A stretch of 64,000 bases of DNA from Prunella strophiata (GCA_036583965.1 JAZBQD010000030.1:115006326-115070325), one strand, 5' to 3'. Shown: positions 11,200 through 24,390, counted from the stretch's first letter. The notes: a model not told the origin generated them from the sequence alone. Program-made: numbers and translations.

Positions 11200-14100
11200 T
11201 TTCAAATTCTCATTTTTCTTTAAAATCTGCTTTCAATCCTTTATACTACTGCAAGCAATCTGCATTTTCCTAGGTAATTCCCTTCAGTCCTTCCTTCAAT
11301 ACCAATGAGTTTGTTAGTCTTCAGCCCCATGGCATTACCTTAGATCATTAAACAGCCCTCCTCTCAGACTTGCAATTGGTTCTCAAGTGATCCCTCTACT
11401 CGAAGATAGAAATTAGTGAATTCCTTTTGGTCTTCTAGTAAATTCTAGTTTACTAGATATTCTGGTAGCAACTTTGCAAGGGAGGGGAGAACAGAGCCAT
11501 ATTATGTGCTTGGACATTCACAAAGGCCTTCCACAATCATTCTGATGTGCATATCTGGACTGGTAGAAAGAGGTTAGGCCAAGCTGTGCTTTATGAGAGC
11601 AACTATGACACAGAAGCAAGAGCAAAAATACATTATTCACCTATTCAGGGCAGACCATTACTGGTAGTCATATTTAATCAGTGCTTTGGTGAACTCCCAA
11701 AATTGAAATAATGTAGGAGGTGATAAAATATGTTAAACTGAGCCCAAGCTCAGCTGAGATGAGCATAGAAAACACACCCTCTGCATGCTCCAAGAGTGCA
11801 GGCAAACACGGTGGGGTGCCATGATACCACCCCTCACAATGCTGCTCTGCCACACCACACTGACCCTGAACCCTGAACCAGGTACATCCCCACCCAGCCT
11901 GGACTTGCATGCTCCTGTCCTCAGCCCTAGCAGGTGGGAAGTGCTTGGGCAGTTTGGCACCTCCCTGCTCGATGGCAGCTTGCTCCCAACGCAGGCAGTG
12001 GTCACCTGCCCCATGGCATGGCAGGACTGAGGCTCAGAGGCTTCTGCTTGTGCAGGCTAAAGCCTGGCTCCAAATCCCAAACAGGAAATCCTTCTAGGAC
12101 ATGCTTAGGCTCCAATTCCCGGATGTTTGCAGCAAGCAAAGGCTTCCTCCATGCAGAATGGAGGTTAAAAATAAAAGAAGGCACCTGCTTGGAACATACA
12201 TGGCTGGGGCTGGAGGGAAAGTGAGGGGACAGCTCTCCCTGAGACAGGAGAAAGTCTTTTTCATGTGAGATCCCAGATTTGCCTCTGCCATTTAGAATTC
12301 CCTTAAAAACCATGAAAGAGAATCCATTAAATCCATTAACAGAGAAAGTTGCAGGACTATTTCACCTACAAATGGAGCTGGTAATCCAGCTGTTCAGCTC
12401 TATATTCACAGCCAGGACAAGAGGAAATGCTCCTGTGAGCTGCTTCTGGATCCAACCCAACTAGAGAGCTTTGAACCTCACAGTGGAAGAGTTCTTCTGC
12501 ATTCCCTGCTTGTCTAGATGGATGCAGAGCTCCTGTCACACAAAGTTCTCTCAACAGGCATACATTCCTGTGCCACTGGGGGTGTTCTTGAAGCCCTGAA
12601 TGTAAGGTCCTCTCCCTGGGCTGCATGTGATGGATGCTTTTAAGGTAGAGCAGGTAGAATTCAATTTATTGATGAGAATGTTTACAGTCTTGGAAATTTG
12701 GTGAAGCTCTGGCAGGTATTTTTAAAATAGCATAGTAGAGGCAGGTTTTAAACAGAAGAAGAAAGATCTAGGGCTGTCAGATGATTCATTCCCTCACCTC
12801 AAAGAGGCTTCAGTTGAACCCAGGAGCACCTGCCATACCTCGCAGATATGCACCTAGCTAGTTCTAAAAGTCCACCCATAATGAAGATTTCATAAACCTG
12901 CCAGTCCACCTATTCAGTGCTAAATTTTCTTTACTATTGTTTAAACATTATTTCTTGTACTACCTGTCATGAACACTGGAAGTAGATTGTTCTCTTTGCA
13001 ACTGTCCTTTCAAAATCAAGGTGGTCATCATACCTTTTCACTCTTCTCTAACCTAAATTGCCCAGAGCATTTTATCTTTTCATATTGAATTTCTGAACCT
13101 CTCATTGTTCCCTCTGGATGTTCACAATTTTTTCTACATTCTCTGGGGTGCACTGGCACACAGTACTATACACAGTCTGGCTGTGGGCCTGATCACAGCA
13201 AAGCAGAGCCAGAAATGTTAGTTCATGCATCCTGCAAGTCATATTCCTGTTTATACCATCTCATACGATGTTATTTTGTTTTTACAATATGCCCTCAGAT
13301 GATTAATATTCAACCTACAGGTGCCTATAAACCAAACCATACAGATAGTTTTTCTCAGTCTATCTGTACAGGATATTGTTCCTATCAAGCAGATAAACTT
13401 CCTACCAAGGACTAATAATAATATATGATGATAATAATAATAATAATAATAACAACATTTTTAAAATTTCTGTCAATGTTTTTAGTATCTTGACTAATGA
13501 TCTTCAAGGAAATATAAACTGACTAAACAGAAGGTCACAGAACAACAGGGAAATTCTGTTACTGCAGCTTTAGTGCTTAAGGTTCAATATATATATATAG
13601 ACTGTAGAAAACTCAAAATGGCCAGAGAAGAGTCATGAGTTCAGATCCAAGGAACAAGGTTCCATGTGAAGACCTTTAATAAGATTTTATAAAGTAATGA
13701 TTTCTAAGGATCTTTAAGAATTAAAATTTTTAATTGTTTCAATGATAATAATGTTTCAATCTAGCAAATGAAGGTGTAACAGGAGACATACTGCAGAACT
13801 GAAAGGAAAGAGCAGTAGTTCAGTGAAAGGAGGAAGTAATCACTAGAATAAGCATGAAAGAGACATACCAGATTCCTAGCAAAGTTGTACATCTTGGCTA
13901 ATAAGGGTGCTGGGTCAGCTCATATGCACCATGCTTTTGCCCAGAAAACTTGTACATGATCCCTGAGATCACTTCCAGCCTGGTATTCTCCAGTTCTACA
14001 AGTCTGTGGCTTTTCTCAAGAGGTAGAGTCCTGTCCCCAGAGCTTCTGTGATCTTTGTGATTCCCAAAGGACATGGACAGTGCCATCCAGTCCTGGTGTC

Positions 14101-15280
14101 TGAACTGCCCTCTGAACCTGAGTGCTGCCTGCCCCATGAGAGCCTTCCCAGAGCGATGGCTGAACTGTGTCAGACCAAGGAATCAGTGTATGAGGAAAGG
14201 GAATGAGATAATGGTGAGAAGGAAACCGTCTAATACATGTTCATCTGTGAGCCAAGACAAAACTGAAATCAACATTTCCAGAGGGTGAGCTGACTGAGCC
14301 GAGCCCTGTGCTACTGACTGCTCTACTTCCTGTACTGGCTTCTTCCACTCTCCTCCTCCGAGATCTCTCCATCCACGTTTGCAGCAGGGTGACCTCATTT
14401 GGCAGCAGTTCTGCCAGTGAGCGCTGACTGAAGCGCACCGCTCTCACCGGTGCCTCTTAGAAAGCTGCTTGCTAAGGCCTGGACTTCCTCCCTGGTAGCA
14501 AACAAGTCTCCTTCTGTTCCCCTGAAAATCAGCTGGGAGGAAGCAAGATGGGGGGGTGGTTTCCGAAATGCCGTGGATTGTGATTACAGACACAGCCTCG
14601 GAATCCACGGGCTGGGGGCAGGGGGCAGGGGCTGCGGGGGAAGTCCAGGGTATTTCTGCATGAGGTGGCACGTGCCTTTGGTGTTCACAAACAGGTACAA
14701 GCCTGATAGCAAAGGACCTGCTGATTCCGGTGAAAGGAACAAAACAATTTGTGAATTATCCCTTCCTAAAGAACATGGCTTTTGCTTTGGAGGAGTTTTC
14801 TATATATAGTGAGGTGACTATTTCAGAATGGAAAATGTTTGTTCAGGAAGGAAAGGCTCTGAGATCAGTAGAGTCAAATCTCACCCACATGCTGCCGACT
14901 CCATTGGACTATTCTGCCCAGCAGCAGGGACTCAGGAGAATTCTGCAGGGATGAGGGTACTGTCCAGGAATTGCCCACTTGCACCAAATTTTTCTATGCT
15001 TAAGCTTTGGTTCAAGCTCTGGTCTGCCATGGAGTGGCAGGTCTGAAGTAATATCTGATGATTTCTCCAGGGGAAAAAAATGCAGATGGCTTGACCTTCT
15101 TTTTCCCGGTGACAAAGCATGTTTATCATCCACAACTGTTGCACACTGGGATGCAAGGACATCCCACAAATACTCTGGACTGCAGATGCCAACAGCAAAT
15201 GGGAGCAGTGCCACACTGAGCAGACAGTCTGTGCAGAATGTGCTGTATGCATGCATCAGATACCACAGATAGGATGGGGA
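11200..15280. other. Intergenic, no gene recognised
   Basis: About 4 kb with only short chance open frames. A TAA/AAT microsatellite lies at 13414-13455 and a short (TA)n run near 13588. I saw no exon chain, RNA gene or clear mobile element. Confidence 0.45.
13414..13455. repeat. (AAT)n microsatellite
   Basis: Uninterrupted TAA/AAT units with a short ATATGATG interruption, in AT-rich intergenic DNA. Confidence 0.85.
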
Positions 15281-15287
15281 GGATCAT

Positions 15288-15758
15288 GAACACACACACA
15301 GACCTACAGACACACAGACACATACAGACACACAGAGACACACACACAGACACACACAGGCAGACACAGACACACAGACACACACACAGACACACACGCA
15401 CACAGATAGACACACAGACACACACAGGCACACAGGCACACACAGACACAGACACACACAGACACACAGAGAGGCGCACACAGACACAGACACACAGACA
15501 CACACAGAGAGGCACACACAGACACACACAGGCGCACACACAGACACACAGACACACAGACACAGGCACGCACACACACACACATACACACAGAGACACA
15601 CAAACACACACACAGACACACACACACAGACACACACAGGCACACACACACAGGCACAGGCACACACACAGAGAGGCACACACAGAGAGGCACACACAGA
15701 CACAGGCACACACACACACACAGACACACACAGGCACACACACACACAGACACACAAG
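15288..15758. repeat. (CACAGA/CACACAGG)n microsatellite, about 470 bp
   Basis: Almost pure alternation of CACAGA, CACACAGA and CACACAGG units, with scattered CACGCA and GAGAGGCACA variants. The long Cys/Val and His/Thr open frames on both strands here are repeat artefacts. Confidence 0.97.
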
Positions 15759-15765
15759 GACCACC

Positions 15766-16750
15766 AGCCCAGAGGAAGGCAGAATGAACTGGTATGGTGC
15801 AGCTCCATCTTGTGGGAGTTTCTGTCCGACACATTGCTGATCTCAGGAATATTAGTTATATGTGCTGTAGCATTGCTTGTGAGTCCCAGATACTGACCAG
15901 TGCCTGCTAAACATATCATGTTTGAGCTATTTAAAAAAACCCAAAATAACAGATTATTACCTTGCAGTTTAAACTACCATGACACACATAATCTGACATG
16001 TGACCATTAGGTAACATCACATGATCTAATCCAAGTCACAATCCCAAAACATCCCCTAGGTTAAAAATGCACACATGAGCCTACCATTCACTTTAAAACT
16101 TACTTGTCTGGCTCACAGCCAGTGTTCCATTCACTGGTATCCCCAGTCTTACTCAGTCCTCCTTTAACAGGAGGTTAAATCCCAGCCCTGTTGCTCCTGC
16201 AACAACAGAATCAGGCTACAAACCACTACTTTGCTGATCCTGTTTTACACAACCTTAAGGGCCGTAACTGATGCAGAAGAAGGAAGAAAATTTGGCTTAT
16301 GAGTCAATTTAATGATGTAATTATCCAGAAATAACTTGGGCCTCTGAGAGGTGCTGTGAGATGAGAGAAGGGACAGGTAATTTAGGGGAAATACAGAGGT
16401 GTTAGCCAAGCAAGAAGAAAAGGGGTAGGGAAAACCCAAGCCCACGTGGAGTCCAATATGGCAAGAGATGTGAAGTGCAATAAGAGAGGCCTCTGCAGAT
16501 ATCTCTGTAGCAACAGAAAAACGAAGGAAAACATGGACCCACGACCAAAGGGGGCAAACACCCCAGTGCTGAAGGACATGGAACAGCAGCCTCCAGGGAT
16601 TGCAGGCCTCTGAGACCAAAGAGAAGCTCGAGAGCAAGGAATATATGCCTTCAGTGCAGCAGACTGACATAGGGACCACTTCTAACAGAGTCCTGAAAAG
16701 ATGCACCCATGGGTAATGAGGGAGCTGGGTAAAATCAGCTCCCTCATTTT
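15766..16750. other. Intergenic with a short CR1-like phrase
   Basis: A phrase at 16106-16150 (GGCTCACAGCCAGTGTTCC and onward) is nearly identical to part of the CR1 copy at 19840-19885 and is probably a small CR1 antisense remnant. The 153-codon minus frame at 16245-16706 has no recognisable similarity. Confidence 0.4.
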
Positions 16751-16754
16751 TTTG

Positions 16755-16970
16755 ATTTTCTTTGAGAGTGCCTGGTGATGAAGGGAGGCTCCCAACAGCT
16801 GGAAGAAAGCAAATATCACTCCTACCTTCCAGAAGAGCAAAAAGGAAGATCCAGGGAACTACAGGCCAGTCAGTACAGACCAGCCAGCCTCACCTCTGTC
16901 CCTAGAAAGGTGATGGAGCAAACCTTCCTGAAAAGCATTTCCAAACACAAGAAGGCACAAAGGTGATTTG
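16755..16970 (+). mobile_element. CR1 LINE reverse transcriptase fragment, sense
   Basis: Translation gives the CR1 RT finger region: WKKANIT-like text, then NYRPASLTSVPRKVMEQTFL with frame breaks. This is an isolated fragment from mid-ORF2, ending where the SINE begins. Confidence 0.85.
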
Positions 16971-16984
16971 GCATAATTAGCAAA

Positions 16985-17125
16985 GATTTTCGCTCAGTTG
17001 GTGAGAGCATGGTGCTAATAATGCCAAGGTTGTGGGTTCAACCCCTATATGGACCATTCACTTAAGAGGTGGACTTGGTGATCCTTGTGGGTCCTTTCCA
17101 GCTAAGAATATTCTGGGATTTATAA
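16985..17125 (+). mobile_element. tRNA-Ile-derived SINE with CR1-like tail (TguSINE1-type)
   Basis: The head is a decayed tRNA-Ile(AAT): GCTCAGTTGGTGAGAGCATG is the D-arm/A-box, TGCTAATAATGCC the anticodon arm, and GGGTTCAACCCC the B-box, ending in GGACCA. The body (CACTTAAGAGGTGGACTTGG) leads into a CR1-type 3' end (GTGGGTCCTTTCCAGCT...TTCTGGGATT), which lets CR1 machinery mobilise it. The match to the zebra-finch TguSINE1 pattern is from memory and points to a passerine host. Confidence 0.85.
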
Positions 17126-17261
17126 AGAGACAATCATGCTCAAGTAACCCAATAGCCTCCCACATGGAGATGATTTAGGGTAGGAGAGGAGATCAGCAGA
17201 TGTTGGGGGCTCAGCTTAGTAAGGCTCTAGTCAGGAAGGATAACCACAGTCCCAATTCCAC

Positions 17262-17400
17262 AGTGATTTGGATTGAAAGGGACTTAAAAATCATCTATCT
17301 CCAGCCCCCCTGCCATTGACAGGGACACTTTTCACTAGACCAGGTTGCTCAAAGCCCCATCCAGAGTGGCCTTGAACTCTTCCAGTAACCAGATGGGTTA
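17262..17400 (-). mobile_element. CR1 3' end, antisense, truncated
   Basis: Inverted CR1 terminal phrases: GAAAGGGACTTAAAAATCAT, then TAGACCAGGTTGCTCAAAGC. Confidence 0.8.
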
Positions 17401-19430
17401 AACCCTTCTCACATCACCTTTATGAATACCTGCATGGGATGATTTTTCCTCCTTTCATTTAAATTGAATGACACCTTAGGCAACTGCAGAGAATGTCAGT
17501 CCCACAGCTAGTGCACAGAATCACTGATTTTTAAAGCCAGGGTGTTAGTTACCCTTTAAATATTATTTTTTTTCACAAGCTGTAGTGTAATTTTATATTT
17601 AACATTTCAAAGTTTGTGATACTCTTCTCCTATATGATATTCTCTTTGATGACCAAGAACAGGGTCCTATCTATTACTCAAGATGGAAGTCTTTGGCAGT
17701 CACTAATTTGCCACGGGGTCACAAGCTCACAAAGCAGACAAGGTACAATTTCCAGTTTATAGCATTTATACTGGCCTGCCTTACAAAATCTAAACACTTT
17801 CCAGAAGCTCATCAGGCAGTACTACAAAACCTCTCTGATGGGCTCTACTGGCAGTGTCCATGAGGTGAGGGATAAGAAGTAAGAAAGGTGTTAAAGATGG
17901 GGCATGTCTGTAAATCAAATTATGTAATGCCAAGTATCTTAAAATAAGTAGATCTGCTTCCAAACAATAAATCCTCCTCACATGGTCTTTCTAAAAGAAT
18001 CAGGTCAGAGAGTATTGAACCCTGATAACTGACCAAACAGGCCAGAAATTTATTTTGTCAAGTGATGGCCCAGTATAGAGCAGAGAAGACAGAAAATCTG
18101 GATGGATTGCATTTCACCCTGCAGCAGTAGCTTGAACTACTGCTTGTGCATAAGAGCTCTCAGAAACCACAGACAAGCCTGTTTGCTCTACAGCTTCCTC
18201 CTCCTCTTAGAGGCCCCCACAGCAGTAGCCACAGCTCCCTTAGAGCAGTCTTTCCCCAAACACTGCATTTCCCCACAGCTGGGAGGTTCCAGCTGCTGGC
18301 CGACGTATCTCCTGGTGTTCCCTCTGTAGCAGCAGCTCCCTTAGTGCAGTGCTCCTTCAGCACTCTGATTCCCATTCTGTATTTTTACAGTCTGAAATTG
18401 CAACCAGTTTTGCTTGTGTAGTTGTTGCTGTTGTTGAACTGAGGCCCAATACTCTGCTGTCCTTGGCTAAGGCATCAGACTTCCCTGTATGAGGAACTAC
18501 TTGAGAAAGGTAACAGAGAGAAACCTAGAATCCACAGAAATGAAGAGGCTGATTTTTATCCCTGAGAAGCATGTTGTTAATAGCACAGGTGCAAGGAAGG
18601 TGTGGAAATGCTCATTTTTCTGACGGAAACAATTGGAATTTAATTTTAATTTGATTCTTACATTGTCTCTGCATTCCAAAATGGACAGAATGGGCATACG
18701 TAACTGCAGCAATTGATAATGGAAACAATTTTTAATCAATTCTACCATATTATTTGGTAAATATACAATGCAGTAGATATATTTAGGGAAGATTTCTTAA
18801 GAAGTGTTTTGAACAATTACCAGATGGTAGTTTCAGACTGAATGTAACAGAATGCAAAACTGTCCTGGATGCAATATTATAAAACAGACCAATTCAGCTC
18901 AAAAGCAGGATATGTAATTTAACAGCCGAAGTAATTAACAATACGAGCAACTTAACTAATGATGTTGTAAATTTCTGGTGACTGGTAACTTCTCAGTGAA
19001 AACATGCTTGTGAGGGGCTTTGCTTTGGGTTTCTTTTTGTTTTGTTTTAATTTTTTGTGTGTGTTTTGGTGGGTTTTGTTTGTGGGTTAGAGTTTTGGTT
19101 TGGTTTTTTTTTTTTTTTTTTCCAAATATATGTTATTAAATCAAGGAAAAGATAATTCAGGGAAGTTCTGTGGCATCTGTTTTACAAGATGACAGTCCAA
19201 TTCACAGTACTCTTTCTGTTGGTTTGGGATTTATGACTGCTAGCAACTGTATTGCTGAGTCATTTAAATCCTACTGTTCTGAAGATAAAATCCACAGTTA
19301 TATGTGTGTTTAGACTGTAGATCTTATAATTACATGACATAATTTTAAAAAAGGGTCAAGAAGATTCAAGGATTAGAGTTTTTCAAGGATAAGAATATTC
19401 AGTGTTACATTATCATGGATTGCAAACAAA
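17400..19430. other. Intergenic, AT-rich
   Basis: No gene recognised. A T/G-rich low-complexity tract with a long T run occupies about 19015-19125. Confidence 0.4.
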
Positions 19431-19439
19431 AAAAAAACC

Positions 19440-19960
19440 CAACCTTAATTACGTGAACACGTCTCTGCTACGTCAAAATCTACCCTCTTTTAGTTTAAAA
19501 CCATTATTCCATGTCCTGTCACTACAGGCCTTGGTAAAAAGTATCTTTGTTGTTCTCATAAGCCCCCTTAAAGTATTGAAAACCTGTAACAAGGTGTCCT
19601 TGGAGCCCCCTCCTCTCCTGGCTGAGCTCCCCCAGCTCTCCCAGCCTGTCCCCACAGCAGAGAGGCTCCAGCCTTGGGACCATCTCTGTGGCTTCCTCTG
19701 GGCTCCCAGCAGCAGCTCCACATCCTTCCTGCTGGTCCCCAGAGCTGGAGGCAGTCTCACCTGGGCAGAGAAGGGGAGAATCACTTCCCTGGAGCTGGAC
19801 CCAGACCTGATGGATTTTCTGGGCTGCCAGCACAAATGTCTGGCTCACAGCCGGTGTTCCATTCACTGGTATCCCCAGTCTTGGCAGGACTGCTCTCAAT
19901 CTCTCCATCCCCAGCCTCCACTGGTACTGGTGGTTCTCCCACTCCAGGTTCTGTGGTTCC
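19440..19960 (-). mobile_element. CR1 LINE 3' region, antisense
   Basis: Inverted CR1 3' UTR text runs in order (CCATGTCCTGTCACTACAGG, CAGAGAGGCTCCAGCC, TCCCCAGAGCTGGAGGCAG, CAGGACTGCTCTCAATC). No intact frame. Confidence 0.85.
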
Positions 19961-20059
19961 TTAATGAAGGCAAAATATGATCTTAAGCAACTGAACATTC
20001 TCCATTCATCCTGGATCTGACAAACCTGAAAAAGTATTCAAAGTAAAATCACATGAGCA

Positions 20060-20347
20060 GGGAGCACAAGAGTAGAGGAATCAGAAAAATCTCTGTTGTT
20101 TTTTAATCTGAGCAGGGAGGTTCAGATGACATTAGGAAGCATTTCTTTAACAGAAAGCCTGGTCAAACACTGTAACAGACTTTCTAGAGAGATGGTCAAT
20201 GCCTCAGGCCTGTTGGTGTTTAAGAGGCATTTGGACATTGCTCTTAATGCCTTAAAGCTTTAACTTTTGGTCAGCCCTGAAGCAGTTGAGCAATTGGATT
20301 AGATGATCCTTGCAGATCCCTTCCAAGTGGAACTATTCTATTCTGAT
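20060..20347 (+). mobile_element. CR1 3' end, sense
   Basis: A diverged CR1 tail: AGGTTCAGATGACATTAGGA, AGATGATCCTTGCAGATCCC, ending CAAGTGGAACTATTCTATTC. Confidence 0.75.
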
Positions 20348-20531
20348 ATAGAATAAGAATAATATCTTCTGGTTTCATTGCTGTCAAAGGTGAAGGACTC
20401 TTCTTAGCACCTTCCCAGGTCTGTTCCACCACGTGTCCAGATCTGCACTTAGAAAGGTCACATATCCAACATCACCCACCCAAGGAACCCTAGGACCTGC
20501 AGTGGCTTCAGCAGCCTCTGTCACAGCCACG

Positions 20532-20921
20532 GGACACTGTTGTATTGCACTGTCACATGGTGTGTCCCATTCTTCCCCTTTCCCCCTCCCAGGCCCTGGT
20601 GGGCAGTGGTTAATCCCGGGTTCACCCCTCCCCTTGCCCCCTCCCCCCTTGTATCCCATTGGCTGCGGTCCCCTTCCTCCACCCCCCTTCCCCTGACCTT
20701 AAAACCACCTGGACAGGTGAGCTGGCCCTCTTTTTCCCTCCTGGGAAGCACTGGGATATCTGGTGGCTCCTACCAAGAAAATAAAGCAGGACTACGTTCC
20801 CGAGAGGGAAAGAGCGCCTTTCATCTCTTGCTTTTGTCCCATGTGAGATTGACCAGGGCAAAGGTCCAAAGCTAGCCGGATCGGACTGGACCTAGCCCCT
20901 CTAGTCAAACTCACAGGACAC
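20532..20921 (+). mobile_element. Solo LTR of an endogenous retrovirus with 6-bp target duplication
   Basis: The LTR spans 20538-20915 (378 bp), beginning TGTTG and ending TCACA. It is flanked by a perfect direct repeat, GGACAC, at 20532-20537 and 20916-20921. Inside are a CCAAT-type CATTGGCTG at about 20658, a TTAAAA TATA-like element at 20699 and an AATAAA signal near 20780, in the order U3-R-U5. A 6-bp duplication is typical of class II (beta/alpha-like) avian ERVs. No internal retroviral sequence remains. Confidence 0.85.
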
Positions 20922-20924
20922 AAT

Positions 20925-23900
20925 GAACAATATGCAGCTTTTAGAACTCCGTGATTCTGAGAAACATTATCCTTCACCTGTATTACACACTACTGCAGAT
21001 CTTTGTTTTATTTGTACAATTGATTAGTTCTCAAATAAAGAAGCAAAACATAAGGGTTAAGTGTTGTTTACAGAAAATTAGCACATCTCACAGCACTTAT
21101 GTTGTGCCTGAGTGATTTTGTGCATCACAGGTTTTATGTTCACTCTTGTTGTAACCTGTAGCCTTGGAGACTGAGATACAGAGCCCACCATGCTGCAAAG
21201 TCACCACTTGTACAAACATTATCTACAAACTTCATCTTCTCTTCTAGAGAAACAATTAGTCACATAAATTCTTTGAAATTCTGCACTTGAAATCCTCAGA
21301 GTGTGTTGCTTGAGACTGCAATAACAAAACAGGCAAGAAATTTCTGCATTAGTGATGGGGAGAAGAAAGAGAAGAATGAAACAAGGCAAAGAGAAAGAAG
21401 AGGTTATTTCCTGTTCTTTTCCTGTGGGAGGAAGCAGAGAGCTCTTACAAAGAAACAACTGAGCACAGGAGGAGGAAAGAGTTTGAGGAATGAGCTAAAA
21501 CAGGTAAAATCCACCTGAAATGAAGGACAAGGAAATAAGCCAAACTTTGAACCTTCCCATTTTAAATTAGGAAGACGGCAAAGTGAAAGTGGGAGGAACC
21601 AGTGCAGGAGGTGAAGGAGATCCTAGAAGTCTTTAAAGGCTGAGGATTTTCAGGGTTTAGATTGTAATGGAAGAGAAGGAGAAAATTAATCAAGGGTAGA
21701 GAACATCAGAGAATGAAGAGAATTAATCAGTGGAGGAGTGTGAGCCATGGCTGAGCAGAAAAAGAGAAAGAGCCAGGAACTGAAAAAGAAAGGCTGGCAG
21801 GGTGGATCTGGTGACAGCAACACCAAAAAGCTGAACACAGTACTGCTCTGAAGAGAAGATGAAAGGAAGCAGGGTAAAGGGAAAGGCAGCAATGGAAAAG
21901 CAGCAGTGCAGCACTCCCCTGGCACCTGACTCAGTTCAAACAACATAAGTTATCAATTTAGACCTGAGCAATGTCAAATAAAGGCATTGAAGCTGCTAAA
22001 GGACTCGGGACGTAGACAGGGAGACTATGAAGGTGCCAGAGACAGATCCATTTCTTACAAAGTGCATTTCAGAAACAACAGGAAAAAACAAGGTCATATT
22101 AAAATCAGCAATATGACCAGTTGAATAAGCAGAAAAGATGGAAGGAAATATTAATCAAATTAAGGGGGACAGAAGGAAGCAGCAGCTCTTGAAAATGGAT
22201 GCAGAATTTAAGTTTATACTTATTATGGGAAAACAAAAACAAGGCAGAGAAAGGAACTAGCAAAGGCAATGGGAACCACTAACAGATAAAGGTAACAAGA
22301 TGGAAAAATAGCATCAGCAAGATGGGAGGAATAAAAAAAGTAAGAATGGCATATAAACAAGAACCCTCCCTCAAAGCATTTGAAAAATACTAAGCAGACA
22401 ATTTTCATAGTAGGACCTCAGGGTGCACGAGTGTATCAGAGGAAAGTGCCTGATTGCAGGGGAAGGCATGAAAATTAAGACTAAACAGAATTTCAAGAAT
22501 GTATTCCTAAGGGCTTGTTAAACTATGGGAGAGGGTAGAAAAAGAACTAGAAATTATAACTATGTATTAAAAGTTCACAAAGCTACAAATTTATGAAAAA
22601 TATATAAAAAGCAATAATCTTTAGGCATCACTCCAGCAAGGAGCCTTTCCCACAGGACAAGAACATGCTCCATTGCTGCAGTCTCCCTCCCTGTGATAGA
22701 CTGGATCAGGACTGCACTGTTTATTAAGCCCTGCAGCTGCCAGCAAACTGTCTGTTCTGCACTGGTGGCAGAAAATTAAAACCTTCCTTGGTGCTGCTTT
22801 CTCCTCTCAGAATAGAAAGTGCCTTCCTCCTCATTATGAAATCCATTCCCAGCCCAGAACAAAGGCTGGAAGTTTCTGGCAACTGCAGATCTCACCACAA
22901 GAAAGCAGGGGCCAGCACAATTTATACTATTTCCTCCCTTGCCATCCATGTGTGGGGCCCCAAAGTGATGACATTGTGGCTCAGATGCTGTAAGGCCAAA
23001 CTCATAGACCAGAGACTCCCTGGAGACTGAGTAGATGTCTGTGTCAGGTTGGGAGATCCTGGAAACAGAAATAACAGAAGGATGAAACTGTGAGAAGGAG
23101 ATGTTGCAGAACTGGGAGCCAGAACACTGAAGAAGGACTTTCTCTGTGCTAGTCCTGTCCATCTAAGCCTCCTGGGAATAAATGGGTATGTGTGATTCTG
23201 GTTTAAACATCATGTGGATGAGGAATTCTAACTTGGGGAAAGCAGCACTATGTCTGCTGACAAACATTACAGTACTGGCGATCCTTGAAACATCAAGAAA
23301 TTGGTAAGAAATAATGTCAGCTGCCAGCAGAGTAGATGCATCATGTAGCTGGGAGCTTGACAAAATCTGCTCACAGTCCAAATACAGACTGGATTTCATT
23401 TTCTGAAAGTCTTGTTGTAGATCCATACTAGTCAATTTTACAACCATTTCACAACTGAAGAGACTCTGTGCCCTCAACCTCTGAATACAGGGGAGACCTC
23501 AAATCACAACTCTTTTCAACTCCTAACCAAGAGGGGTTTGAAATGCTGATCCCAGAACGCTGACATTGTCCCAGTAATCATTTTTAATTAAATAAACGTA
23601 AGTAATGCCAATCCTTCTTGCAGTTGAACTAGATGATTATTGGTCTCTTTCAACTATTCTATTCTATTTTTCATATATGTTTCAAAACATATATGTTTTT
23701 GATCTAGCTGTTTCATTAAAGTGGAACCTCTGCTTTGTTGGTCACCTAATGCAATCACAAATTCCTTTAATTCCTATTTTCCAGGACAAACACCAATCTG
23801 TACCCATGAAGTGCTCTGTGCCACTCCCCTGGAAACAGCCTTACTGCTGACAATCATCTATTGGAAAAGCAGCAACAGAGTTTAAGTCAGAAGTTGAATA

Positions 23901-24390
23901 ATTACTGATCAGCATTTAATCAGCTCTTCATGTACTAGTGACAAATGTCTCACAGACATCACTTACTTCTCTCCAATGTGTCAAAAAAATCCTTTTTTTT
24001 TTTTCCTTCATGCTTTTCCCCTTGGAGGTATGAAATTTAGTCTTATCCCCATTTTACAGACAGGGAATTGAGACAGAGGTGAGGAGGAAACAATGGAAGA
24101 GCCAGATTTTTGAAAGCTTTCAAGTCACCAAAGAAACTGTGAAAGTGTGTAACTTGTGCATTTGGAGAGAAGAACAAGACAGGGTCTTTTAAATACAAAT
24201 GGAGCTCTGAGGCTTGAGTCTGCTGAACAAAGCAGCTGCAGGAACAGCACCCCAAACACCAGATCCCTAAATACAGGCATAAAGGTTACTTTTGGAACTT
24301 CAGCTTCCCTCACTGGAAGTTAAAGGCTTCTGTCTTGCTCAGTAACTCTTTGAAAAAAGTCCACACCATAAAATAACTCAAACTGCAGTT
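20925..24390. other. Intergenic with purine-rich kilobase
   Basis: About 21355-22400 is strongly A/G-rich on the plus strand. A minus-strand frame of about 230 codons with a single stop lies at 22776-23477; it shows no recognisable domain. No gene called. Confidence 0.4.

Noticed and set aside
15126..15919. Long Cys/Val and His/Thr open frames
   Set aside because: They are translations of the CACAGA microsatellite.
16245..16706. 153-codon minus-strand frame
   Set aside because: No recognisable domain, no promoter or splice support, and ordinary base composition for a chance frame.
16989..17062. tRNA-Ile-like sequence
   Set aside because: The acceptor stem is decayed and it is continuous with a CR1-like tail, so it is a SINE head and not a tRNA gene.
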